A stretch of 64,000 bases of DNA from Acidobacteriota bacterium (GTDB lineage: Bacteria > Acidobacteriota > Vicinamibacteria > Vicinamibacterales > Vicinamibacteraceae). Position numbers and translations under genes: made by a program. The DNA lies in assembly GCA_020845575.1 (NCBI GenBank), contig JADLFL010000041.1, forward strand, positions 1 through 64,000, given 5' to 3'. The notes beneath the pieces were generated by a model that did not search any database, was not told the origin of the DNA, and saw only the letters and a program-made list of their open reading frames with translations. Shown piece by piece: positions 7,317-17,529 of this stretch; the first letter of the stretch is position 1; each line of letters starts with the position of its first letter.

Positions 7317-9220
7317 CCCAAGCCTTTCTCGACGCCCTGCGCGATCGGGTGCTCATTGGCGATGGTGCCATGGGCACTCAGCTCTATACCCGTGGTGTCT
7401 TCCTCAATCGCGCGTTCGAAGACCTCAACCTGACCGACAGCGACCTGGTGGGCGACGTCCACAGGGCGTACGTTCGCGCCGGAGCCGAGGTCGTCGAGAC
7501 CAATACCTTCGGCGCCAATCGCCTGAAGCTCGCCAGCTTCGGCCTGGCCGAGAAGGTTCACGCGATCAATGTCGCCGGCGCCCGCATCGCGCGCCACGCG
7601 GCGCGCGAGTCAGCGTGGGTGGCTGGTTCGATCGGCCCGCTCGGCGTGCGCGTGGAACCGTGGGGCAAGACGGGACTCGACGAGGCCGAGTTGCTGTTCG
7701 CCGAACAGGCGGCCGGCCTGGCCGAGGGCGGCGTGGACCTGTTCATCCTCGAAACGTTCCGCGACGTGAACGAACTCGGCGCCGCGATTCGTGCGATTCG
7801 CGGCATCAGCCCGCAGCCGATCGTCGCCATGCTCACGACGGGGGAGGATGGCAACACGCTCGACGGCACGCCCGTGGAGCAGGTGGGGCCGCAACTGGTG
7901 GTGTTCGGCGCCGACGTCATCGGTGTCAACTGCAGCGTAGGTCCGGCGGCGATGCTTGACACCGTCGAGCGGTTGGCCAAGGCGGTGCCCGGCGCCCTCC
8001 TCGCGGCGATGCCCAACGCGGGCAAGCCGCGCGACGTCGACGGCCGCAACCTGTATCTCTGCTCGCCCGACTACATGGCGTCGTACGCGCGGCGCTTCGC
8101 GCACGCCGGTGTACGGCTCATCGGCGGCTGCTGCGGGACCACACCGGCCCACGTCAAGCAGATCGCGCACGCCGTCCACGCACTGGCGGCACCGATGCGT
8201 CAGGCGTCGCCGTCGCGCGACGTCCCGGCCGATCCACGCGTGGTGGTGACGCCAGTGCCGGTCCAGATGCGATCGCGCCTGGCAAACGCGCTGCAACATG
8301 GTCGCTTCGTCACGGGGATCGAACTCGTGGCGCCGGCGGGTTTCGGGCACGCGCGCATCGCCGATCAGGCGCGTGACGCGCGCATCAACGGCCTCGACGT
8401 GGTGCTCGTGAGCGACAGCGCGACGAGCCGCGCGCGCATGAGTGCACTGGCGAGCGCCGTCACGGTGGAGCAGCACGCCGGCGTCGAGACGATCCTGCAG
8501 TACTGCTGTCGCGATCACAGTCTGCACGCGATGCAGGGCGACCTGCTCGGCGCGCACGCCCTCGGCCTGCGCAACCTGCTGCTCGTGACGGGACGTCCGT
8601 TGCGCCACAGCGAATATCCCGACGCGACGGGGGTGTTCGACGTCGATTCCATCGGTCTCACCAACGTGGCCGCGCGCTTCAACAGGGGAGAGGACGTCGG
8701 CGGACAGGCGATCGGCGAACCGACGGCCTTCCACATCGGTGTGGCGGCCAACCCGACGGCCGTGATGCCGGAGCGCGAGTTGTCGCGGTACCGGTACAAG
8801 ATCGACGCCGGTGCCGACTTCGTGGTGATGGGACCGGTTTACGACGTCGATGCACTGCGCCGATTCCTCGACGAGACGGCCGATCGTCGCGTGCCCGTGC
8901 TGGCGATCGTCCGCGCGTTCGACAGCGCTCGCCAGGCCGAGCAGCTTGCCAACGAAGAACCCGGCGTCTCGGTACCAGAGGCATTGGTGGCACGGATGGC
9001 TGATGCGGACCGTGAGGGGCGCGCCGAAGACGAGGCGCTGGCGATCGCCCGCGAGGTCGCCGCGGCGATTCGTCCGCTGGTTGCCGGCCTCATCGTGTCC
9101 GGCGTGAGCGGCGACATCGCGCGCACTCTCGCCATCCTCGCACCGGGGATGCCCGAGAAGGAACCGGCGCTGACGCCTGTGGCGACCGAGTCTCACGCCG
9201 CGCAAATCGGCCGTGGTTGA
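7313..9220 (+). CDS. Bifunctional homocysteine S-methyltransferase / 5,10-methylene-THF reductase
   Basis: A 635-residue fusion. Residues about 1-290 are a homocysteine S-methyltransferase barrel (IGDGAMGTQLYTRG near the N-terminus) with the zinc ligands C207 in GVNCSVGP and C273/C274 in GGCCGTTP. Residues about 320-610 are a MetF-type flavin barrel (FVTGIELVAPAGFG, LLVTGRPLR, GADFVVMGPVYD) reducing methylene-THF to methyl-THF. It resembles Bacillus YitJ, so methionine regeneration is the expected role; the methyl donor is not certain. The GTG at 7313 overlaps the NuoI stop, so the longer upstream frame is a shadow. Coupling to a ferredoxin-like gene suggests that an iron-sulphur donor might feed the reductase, which is inference. 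Confidence 0.92.
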   Translation: MTQAFLDALRDRVLIGDGAMGTQLYTRGVFLNRAFEDLNLTDSDLVGDVHRAYVRAGAEVVETNTFGANRLKLASFGLAEKVHAINVAGARIARHAARESAWVAGSIGPLGVRVEPWGKTGLDEAELLFAEQAAGLAEGGVDLFILETFRDVNELGAAIRAIRGISPQPIVAMLTTGEDGNTLDGTPVEQVGPQLVVFGADVIGVNCSVGPAAMLDTVERLAKAVPGALLAAMPNAGKPRDVDGRNLYLCSPDYMASYARRFAHAGVRLIGGCCGTTPAHVKQIAHAVHALAAPMRQASPSRDVPADPRVVVTPVPVQMRSRLANALQHGRFVTGIELVAPAGFGHARIADQARDARINGLDVVLVSDSATSRARMSALASAVTVEQHAGVETILQYCCRDHSLHAMQGDLLGAHALGLRNLLLVTGRPLRHSEYPDATGVFDVDSIGLTNVAARFNRGEDVGGQAIGEPTAFHIGVAANPTAVMPERELSRYRYKIDAGADFVVMGPVYDVDALRRFLDETADRRVPVLAIVRAFDSARQAEQLANEEPGVSVPEALVARMADADREGRAEDEALAIAREVAAAIRPLVAGLIVSGVSGDIARTLAILAPGMPEKEPALTPVATESHAAQIGRG

Positions 9221-9262
9221 CGTGGTAGACTTGCCCGACTGTTTCCCCGTGGGAGTCCATTG

Positions 9263-9967
9263 ATGGCACTGTTCCGAGACGATCGGGCGACCGGCGAAGA
9301 CGACGAGCTTCTGCAGGGCGACGCCGCCACGCGCGCGCTGTCGGTCACCGCCGTCGAGAACGATTTCGTCGAGAAGGTCTACGAGCGCCTTGCGAGCGTG
9401 TACGACCTCACCTTCGGCCCCACGCTGCACCCCGGTCGCGTCCAGGCGCTGCAGCGGATGCAGATCCACCCCGGAGACCGGATTCTCGAAGTCGGCGTCG
9501 GCACAGGCATCAACTGCTCGATGTACCCGAGCGACACGGAGATCACCGGCATCGACTTCTCGGCTGGGATGCTGGAGAAGGCGCGCGAACGCGTAGCGCG
9601 GAAAGGTGTGACCAACGTCCGCCTCCTCCAGATGGATGCCCAGGATCTCAAGTTCGAGGACAACAGCTTCGACATCGTCTACGCGCCGTACCTGATCAGC
9701 GTCGTCCCCGATCCGGTGAAGGTCGCGCAGGAGATGCGGCGGGTGTGCAAGCCCGGCGGGCGCATCATCTTCCTCAACCACTTCCTCAGCCCCAACAAGC
9801 TGCTGTCGAAGGCCGAGCGGATGATTTCGCCGATGATGGTCCACATCGGCTTCAAGTCGGACCTCGACCTGCCGGCCTTCCTCGCTCAGGCCAGCCTGCA
9901 GCCGGTGTCGATCGAGAAGGTCAACATCCCGCGCATCTGGTCGCTGGTCACCTGCATCAAGAATTGA
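9263..9967 (+). CDS. SAM-dependent methyltransferase, phosphatidylethanolamine N-methyltransferase (PmtA)-like
   Basis: A class I methyltransferase of 234 residues. Motif I is RILEVGVGTGINCSMYP, followed by ITGIDFSAGMLEKARERV, LQMDAQDLKFEDNSFDIV and a post-I region KPGGRIIFLNHF. Together with the early HPGRVQALQRM segment this resembles the Rhodobacter-type PmtA that makes phosphatidylcholine from phosphatidylethanolamine. UbiE-like methyltransferases share the fold and cannot be excluded. The ATG at 9263 has GGGAG at 9251-9255; the frame also contains a TTG at 9260. No partner lipid genes are adjacent. Confidence 0.8.
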   Translation: MALFRDDRATGEDDELLQGDAATRALSVTAVENDFVEKVYERLASVYDLTFGPTLHPGRVQALQRMQIHPGDRILEVGVGTGINCSMYPSDTEITGIDFSAGMLEKARERVARKGVTNVRLLQMDAQDLKFEDNSFDIVYAPYLISVVPDPVKVAQEMRRVCKPGGRIIFLNHFLSPNKLLSKAERMISPMMVHIGFKSDLDLPAFLAQASLQPVSIEKVNIPRIWSLVTCIKN

Positions 9968-9974
9968 CGCGAAG

Positions 9975-9992
9975 CCGGCAACGGGCAACCGG
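9975..9992. repeat. Heptamer repeat (GGCAAC family), single short copy
   Basis: CCGGCAACGGGCAACCGG lies directly between the convergent methyltransferase and aldolase genes. It belongs to the same family as the arrays at 6763, 17493, 36531, 43945 and 45883. Confidence 0.7.
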
Positions 9993-10010
9993 CTCCTTCT
10001 CAGTCACCCG

Positions 10011-10949
10011 TCATCGCGACATCGCGGCATGTCCGGCATCGGGCATGACCACCCCGCGCACGCGTTCCATGAGCGCGTCCACCTGCGCGTCGGTCGGGTT
10101 CGCGAGAGGTGCGCGCGCCCGGCCGACGGGGACACCGAGGCGTGCCATGAGCGCCTTGGCCGTGCCCAGGTAGCCTGTTGCCGCGATGGCGTCGACGAGG
10201 GCGATCGATTGCGACTGCAAGCGCTGCGCCTCGGTCATGTCGCCCCGCTCGAACGCGGCGATCAACGCGCGATAGAGCCCCGGCGCGAAGTTGTACGTCG
10301 AGCCGACGCCGCCGCGCGCACCGGTGGCCAGCGCACCGAGCAGGCTCTCGTCCACACCCCACGGCAGGTCCGCCCGATCACCCGTCACGTCAAGGCATCG
10401 CCGATAGGCGATGAGATCGGGGTTGGTGAACTTGATGCCCGCGAAGTTCGGGATGCGCGTCATCGCCTCCGGCAGGAAGCGATCCATCGGCAGCGCCACG
10501 CCCGTGAGCGCGGGAATGTCGTAGAAGTAGAAGGGCAGATCCGTCGCCTCGGCGGCGATCGCCGCGCACCAGTCGACGAGGGCCGTCACGCTGGCAGGTT
10601 TGAAGTACGACGGCGCCATGGCGCTCGTCGCGGCGAGGCCCAGGGATGCCGCGTGTCGCGCGAGGACCCGAGCATCGCCGATCGCGTTGCCGCCGACGTG
10701 CGCGATTACCGTGACGCCGTGAGCAGGTCCTGCGTCTGCCCACGCGTCGTACAATGCGAGACGTTCGGCGTGCGTGAGGGAATGACACTCGCCGGTCGAT
10801 CCCGAGATGAACACGGTGCGGATGCTGCGCGCGGCGAGGAACGCCGCCTGCACCGGCACCACATCCACCGCGAGTGCTCCATCGTCGGCAAACGGCGTGT
10901 GCGTGGCGGCGACGAGATCGTGAAGTGGACCGCTCAGGAACATGGCCAT
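10011..10949 (-). CDS. Dihydrodipicolinate synthase/N-acetylneuraminate lyase family aldolase
   Basis: A class I aldolase barrel of 312 residues. The pyruvate-binding loop FISGSTGECHSLTHAER, the catalytic tyrosine in YFYDIPALTG (Y143) and the Schiff-base lysine in GIKFTNPD (K173) are all present. YxIPALTG and GIKFTN are closer to N-acetylneuraminate lyase than to DapA, so the substrate is probably a keto-sugar acid cleaved to pyruvate. Its ATG overlaps the TGA of the upstream MFS transporter (TGATG), giving a transporter-aldolase operon for uptake and cleavage of a sugar acid. The substrate, sialate or another, is not settled by sequence alone. Confidence 0.85.
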   Translation of the reverse strand: MAMFLSGPLHDLVAATHTPFADDGALAVDVVPVQAAFLAARSIRTVFISGSTGECHSLTHAERLALYDAWADAGPAHGVTVIAHVGGNAIGDARVLARHAASLGLAATSAMAPSYFKPASVTALVDWCAAIAAEATDLPFYFYDIPALTGVALPMDRFLPEAMTRIPNFAGIKFTNPDLIAYRRCLDVTGDRADLPWGVDESLLGALATGARGGVGSTYNFAPGLYRALIAAFERGDMTEAQRLQSQSIALVDAIAATGYLGTAKALMARLGVPVGRARAPLANPTDAQVDALMERVRGVVMPDAGHAAMSR

Positions 10950-12217
10950 CAGTGCACCACCGGTACGACGCCTTCGCGATAGCGCGGCTGGATGAAGAGG
11001 ACGAGGACGACCGAGAGCACCGCGGCGCTCGCGAAGACGCCGAAGATGCCGAAGAGCGGGACGCCTCGGTCGCGCATCAGGCCGAAGCCCCAGTCGGCGA
11101 ACCCGCCGCAACTGATGCTCACGAAGTTCATGATGCCGTAGCCTGTGGCGCGCAGTTCCGGGCGTGCCACCTGACACAGGATGGGCATGTTGTTGGCGTC
11201 GAAGAAGCCCCACCCGAGTCCGAACAGCAGCAGGAACGCGATCGCCACCCAGAGTACTCCCGTTTGCGGGGCGTAGCCGACGCCGAACATCGCCGGGACG
11301 ATCATGGCCATGCCGATCGCACTCACGTGGATGCGGCCGCGTTCAGTCCGCTGCATCCATCTGTCGGCGAGCCAGCCTCCGACGACGGCGCCGACCATCG
11401 CGGCCAGTTGCCAGTACAGCGTGGCGGAGACGCCGGCCAGGCCCTGCCCGATGGCGAACTCCGCCTTCAGGATGGCGGGCATCCAGTCGCGGACGACCCA
11501 GCCCGCCAGTGCCGGGAGCGTGAAGTACAGCACCAGCAGGACGAACGACCTGTTGCCGAGCAGTTCGCGCAGCGCAGTGCCGGGCGTCAGGCCGGCAGTG
11601 TGCGGCTCGCCGTCGGGTCGGGATGGATTGCGCAGCAGCAGGAACAGCGGCAGTGCGTAGAGCACGCCGATGAGGCCGCACAACTCGAAGGCCCACCGCC
11701 AGCCGAGTGACGGATGGTCGGCGGCGTACCCCCCGAAGCCGCCGATGATCACGCCCATGTAGATGCCCATCTGGTGGAAACCCACGGCGCGCGAACGCGT
11801 GTGCCCGCGATGGACGTCGGCGATGAGCGCCAGCGCGGCGGGGATGTACAGCGCCTCGCTGATGCCCATGAAGGCACGCGTGAAGAGCAGACCTTCGTAC
11901 GTGGTCACATGGCCCGTCATCCACGTGACGATCGACCACACGAGCAGGCTGCCCGCGATCACGTGGCGACGGCTGTACCTGTCGGCCACGTATCCGCCGA
12001 TCGGGCTCACGCAGGCATAGACCCACTTGAACAGCGCGAGGATGGCGCCCCATCGCGCCTCGAGGCCGATCTCCGGGATGTCGTGCATTACGGAGAACTT
12101 CATCGACGCCAGCATCTGGCGGTCGAGATAGTTCAGGAGCGCGACGGGGACGAGCAGGCCGACAACGATCCAGGCGTACCGGGTGTGCGAGGACGATGAG
12201 AGCGATGCGTCAGACAC
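10949..12217 (-). CDS. MFS transporter, sugar-acid/anion symporter type
   Basis: A 422-residue twelve-helix major facilitator. The first helix ends in LLNYLDRQML, the loop 2-3 signature is GGYVADRYSRR, and the second half has GGWLADRWM. These resemble the anion:cation symporter and hexuronate transporter groups. It is immediately followed by, and overlaps, the aldolase gene, so it is the likely importer of that enzyme's substrate. A 139-bp gap separates it from the toxin gene upstream; that gap shows no gene. Confidence 0.85.
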   Translation of the reverse strand: MSDASLSSSSHTRYAWIVVGLLVPVALLNYLDRQMLASMKFSVMHDIPEIGLEARWGAILALFKWVYACVSPIGGYVADRYSRRHVIAGSLLVWSIVTWMTGHVTTYEGLLFTRAFMGISEALYIPAALALIADVHRGHTRSRAVGFHQMGIYMGVIIGGFGGYAADHPSLGWRWAFELCGLIGVLYALPLFLLLRNPSRPDGEPHTAGLTPGTALRELLGNRSFVLLVLYFTLPALAGWVVRDWMPAILKAEFAIGQGLAGVSATLYWQLAAMVGAVVGGWLADRWMQRTERGRIHVSAIGMAMIVPAMFGVGYAPQTGVLWVAIAFLLLFGLGWGFFDANNMPILCQVARPELRATGYGIMNFVSISCGGFADWGFGLMRDRGVPLFGIFGVFASAAVLSVVLVLFIQPRYREGVVPVVH

Positions 12218-12356
12218 CGGTGACCTGTTGCGCCTGCGCGGCGATGCCGGGGGATGTCGGCAGGACGAGAGCGGAGAGCGGATGGCGCATTGACAGTGAT
12301 CCTCTTGCGCGCATCGACGCGCGCAGCGCGATGCATATCACAGCACGGCACCGAGT

Positions 12357-12740
12357 TCAGCGAGTGGCATCGACCAGCGCCACGTCGTAGAGCCGGAACA
12401 GCGGATCGCTGCTGACGACGGTGAGGCCATCGACGCGCGCTGTTGCCACGATCAGTCGATCGAACGGATCGCGATGGTGCGGGGGCAACTCGTGGACGGC
12501 CTCGGCGTGTGCAAACGACACGGCCAGCATGCGAAAGCCAGCCTGCTCGACGGCGACTGTTGGTGTCCGCGTGGTCTCCAGCTTGCCCAGTGCCACCTTG
12601 ATCGTGATCTCCCACGCTGATGCCGCACTGACGAAGACCACGGCGGCGTCATGGATGGCGCCGCGGGCCGTCTTTCCGAGTCGCTTGTCGTTGGCGTCCC
12701 ACCAGATCAGCGTTTCGGTGTCGAGCAGCAGGGACTTCAC
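12357..12740 (-). CDS. Type II toxin, PIN domain ribonuclease (VapC-like)
   Basis: A 127-residue PIN-domain protein. Acidic metal-binding residues are at D7 (LLLDTETLIWW), E44 (SAWEITIKVALGK), D94 (RDPFDRLIVATA) and D112 (VSSDPLF), the four-acid pattern of VapC-type endoribonucleases. The real start is a GTG at 12740 that overlaps the antitoxin TGA by four bases; the frame extends further only inside the antitoxin. Such toxins cleave tRNA or rRNA when the antitoxin is degraded. Confidence 0.88.
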   Translation of the reverse strand: MKSLLLDTETLIWWDANDKRLGKTARGAIHDAAVVFVSAASAWEITIKVALGKLETTRTPTVAVEQAGFRMLAVSFAHAEAVHELPPHHRDPFDRLIVATARVDGLTVVSSDPLFRLYDVALVDATR

Positions 12741-12985
12741 GTCCGCCGGCCTTCGAAGGCGTCGAGCAGGCCCTCCGGCAAGGGCTCGTTGAAGTCGCCG
12801 CGCACGCGCCACTGGCCCTTGCCACGCCCCGCCACACGGCGCACGGGAGGAGCCAGCGGAACGAGTCGCGCTCGCGGCTCGCCGTTGCGCGCGATGACGA
12901 TTTCCTCACCGCGAGCCGCGCGATCGACCAGCTCTGGCAGTCGCGCCTTCGCCTCAGCGATGTTGACGGATTCGAGGACACTCAT
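12737..12985 (-). CDS. Type II antitoxin, Phd/YefM family
   Basis: An 82-residue antitoxin. The N-terminus VNIAEAKARLPELVDRAARG and the following GEEIVIARNGEPRARLVPL are the typical Phd/YefM DNA-binding dimer fold. The C-terminal tail (WRVRGDFNEPLPEGLLDAFEG) is the usual toxin-wrapping segment. A second ATG at 13003 would add six residues from the upstream repeat, so I chose 12985. The gene is coupled to the PIN toxin and probably autoregulates the pair through the repeats just upstream. Confidence 0.88.
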   Translation of the reverse strand: MSVLESVNIAEAKARLPELVDRAARGEEIVIARNGEPRARLVPLAPPVRRVAGRGKGQWRVRGDFNEPLPEGLLDAFEGRRT

Positions 12986-13039
12986 GATGGTCAGGATGGT
13001 CAATCAGAGTGTGGCATCAGATGGTCAGGATGGTCAATC
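12986..13039. promoter_or_regulatory. Two 20-bp direct repeats, candidate antitoxin operator
   Basis: GATGGTCAGGATGGTCAATC occurs at 12986-13005 and again exactly at 13020-13039, 34 bp apart start to start. Each copy contains two ATGGTCA half units 9 bp apart. They sit directly upstream of the antitoxin ATG, where type II pairs normally autoregulate. Confidence 0.5.
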
Positions 13040-13044
13040 CATGC

Positions 13045-14142
13045 CTACAGCATGGCGCTGAGCATGCCGGCGGCGACGTCGGCGCCGTTGACGAGGGGGC
13101 GTTCGGCCGGGCGCGACTGGGCGAGGAGGGTGGCGATCGGTTCGTCCCACCGCTCGGTGGCGAGCGTGGTATTGGAGATGTGCGCGCATCGCATGACGGC
13201 GGGCATCTGCGCCACCATCACCGGGTACTCGCGGAATCTGCCGCGGTCGGTGTAGAGCAGGGCCGTGTCGTTGGCCACGCACTCGGACACGATGCCGTAT
13301 CCGGGCTTGGAAACGACGACGTCACACGCGGCGACGAGATCCTCGTAGCGCAGGCCAAGCATCGTCAGGCGCTCGCGATCCGCATGGATGGCATCGGCAG
13401 GGGCGTCGAGTGGCGAGTGCGTTGCCCCCGCCGACAACACCAGACGATACGGCGCGTCGTAGTGGTGGGCGAGCGTCATATCAGCAACGCCATACCCGCC
13501 GAACGAGATGAGCGCAAGGGGACGGCTGTCGCCGGCACCGAGACGCCGGCGGATGTCTGCGGGATCCAGCTGCGAGCGACGCGCGATCCACGGGAAGTCG
13601 AGGACCGTCGTCACCGACGCGAAGCCGCCCGCCATCGGCAGACGCCACGCGGCAGCCGCGTGCGCGTACCGCGCGGCAAGCCGGGTGGGGAGGGCGTCGT
13701 AATCCTGGTGATCGGACGCGAAATCCTCGTAGATCCAGTCCCACGTGAAGTTCGCGAGCAGGACGGCGGGGATGCCGGCCAGGTGCGCGGCGGTACACGG
13801 CATGGCGGGTGCGTCGCACACCACCACGCGCACGCCTCGATCGCGGAACGTTGTCGCGAGTTCCACGGCCGCGACATCCGCACCGGCTTCGAATCGTGTC
13901 GCGGCGTCGAGTGTCGCGGGGATGTCGACGATCAGGCTGTCGCGCTGGATCGCGCCAGAGTCGACAGCCTGCTCGACGATCGTCGCGGGCACGCGGAGAG
14001 TGCGATCGAGCAGCCAGCGCGACGCGCGTGTGAAGACGTGAATCGGCTGCTCGCAACACAGGGCGCCGAACGCGTTGATGACTTCGACCTGTCGACTGGC
14101 ATGGCCGAAGCCGTGTCCCGAGATGCAGAACGCGACAGCCAC
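13045..14142 (-). CDS. Glycosyltransferase-like protein (GT-B fold, related to L-arabinokinase N-terminal domain)
   Basis: A 365-residue protein starting MAVAFCISGHGFGHASRQVEVI, the glycine-rich opening of GT-B transferases and of the N-terminal domain of plant-type L-arabinokinases. A C-terminal donor-binding part contains LISFGGYGVAD and VVSKPGYGIVSECVAND. The start is GTG. It lies 3 bp beyond the lon stop codon in the same direction, so read-through transcription from lon is likely. The acceptor and donor sugars are unknown. Confidence 0.65.
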   Translation of the reverse strand: MAVAFCISGHGFGHASRQVEVINAFGALCCEQPIHVFTRASRWLLDRTLRVPATIVEQAVDSGAIQRDSLIVDIPATLDAATRFEAGADVAAVELATTFRDRGVRVVVCDAPAMPCTAAHLAGIPAVLLANFTWDWIYEDFASDHQDYDALPTRLAARYAHAAAAWRLPMAGGFASVTTVLDFPWIARRSQLDPADIRRRLGAGDSRPLALISFGGYGVADMTLAHHYDAPYRLVLSAGATHSPLDAPADAIHADRERLTMLGLRYEDLVAACDVVVSKPGYGIVSECVANDTALLYTDRGRFREYPVMVAQMPAVMRCAHISNTTLATERWDEPIATLLAQSRPAERPLVNGADVAAGMLSAML

Positions 14143-14145
14143 GCG

Positions 14146-16845
<2,700 letters not shown>

Positions 16846-16975
16846 GTGTGGTCGTCTCCAAGAGCGGGGCTCCGGCCCGATGCCGGCCCCTGAAAGGTTT
16901 GACGCGCGAACCCCGTCAGGCGTCTCGCGTCGCGACCCTGCCGAAAGGCCAGTCTATCAGCCGGCCGGCGCGCGT

Positions 16976-16981
16976 TATCAT
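16976..16981 (+). promoter_or_regulatory. Candidate -10 box of the DinB-fold gene (leaderless)
   Basis: TATCAT, then GCCGGC (6 nt) and the ATG at 16988. It lies in the divergent gap between lon and this gene. Confidence 0.45.
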
Positions 16982-16987
16982 GCCGGC

Positions 16988-17527
16988 ATGTTCACCATGC
17001 GTCCGGCGCCTGGGGAATGCGGGGCGTACTTCGTGCGCTACGTCGCCTGCATCGGCGACGGCGAGTGGCAGGCGCGCCTCGACGCGCAGCCGGCCGACTA
17101 CCGCGCGCTGCTGGCGGGCGTGGACGATGACACGGCGGCGCTGCCGCTGGCGCCGGGGAAGTGGTCGCTGCTCGACGTGATGGGCCATGTGGCGGACACC
17201 GAGCGCGTGTTCGCGTTCCGCCTGCTCTGGTTCGCGCGCGGCGACGGGGCGCCGCTCCCGGGATTCGATCAGGATGCCTGGGCGTCGCAGACCGCGGGCC
17301 ATCCGCGTACGCTCGCCGGCCTCCTCGACGATTTCGAGGCCGTGCGCCACTCGACACTCACGCTGTTGCGGGGCCTGCCGGACGAGGTCGCCGACCGCCG
17401 GGGCGTGGCGAGCGACACGCCCCTGTCGGTGCGCGCGCTCGCCTGGCTCATCCCCGGCCACGCCGAGCATCATCTGCGGCTGCTGGCAAATTCCGGCAAC
17501 GGGCAACCGGCAACGGGCAACCGGTAG
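16988..17527 (+). CDS. DinB superfamily (DinB_2) metal-binding protein
   Basis: A 179-residue four-helix DinB/YfiT-type protein. Histidines expected as metal ligands are seen in LDVMGHVADTERVFAFR and in IPGHAEHHLRLL; the opening MRPAPGECGAYFVRYVA and APGKWSLLDVMGH match the DinB_2 family. These proteins are often thiol-dependent transferases or stress proteins, and the reaction here is unknown. The last 12 residues ([11 protein letters not shown]) and the TAG stop lie in a GGCAAC repeat array, so the original C-terminus has been replaced or extended. The frame upstream of 16988 lies in the lon promoter region. Confidence 0.8.
   Translation: MFTMRPAPGECGAYFVRYVACIGDGEWQARLDAQPADYRALLAGVDDDTAALPLAPGKWSLLDVMGHVADTERVFAFRLLWFARGDGAPLPGFDQDAWASQTAGHPRTLAGLLDDFEAVRHSTLTLLRGLPDEVADRRGVASDTPLSVRALAWLIPGHAEHHLRLLANSGNGQPATGNR
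17493..17524. repeat. Heptamer repeat array at the end of the DinB-fold gene
   Basis: CCGGCAACGGGCAACCGG is repeated almost twice, and the TAG stop of the upstream gene is formed at its edge. The sequence is the same as at 9975 and on the opposite strand within lon. Confidence 0.75.
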
Positions 17528-17529
17528 CT

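Noticed and set aside
7610..9988. A 792-codon open frame on the minus strand opposite the methyltransferase/reductase fusion and methyltransferase genes
   Set aside because: It is a shadow frame of very GC-rich coding DNA: composition is Arg/His/Asp-rich, no family motif is present, and the opposite strand carries two genes with complete catalytic motifs.
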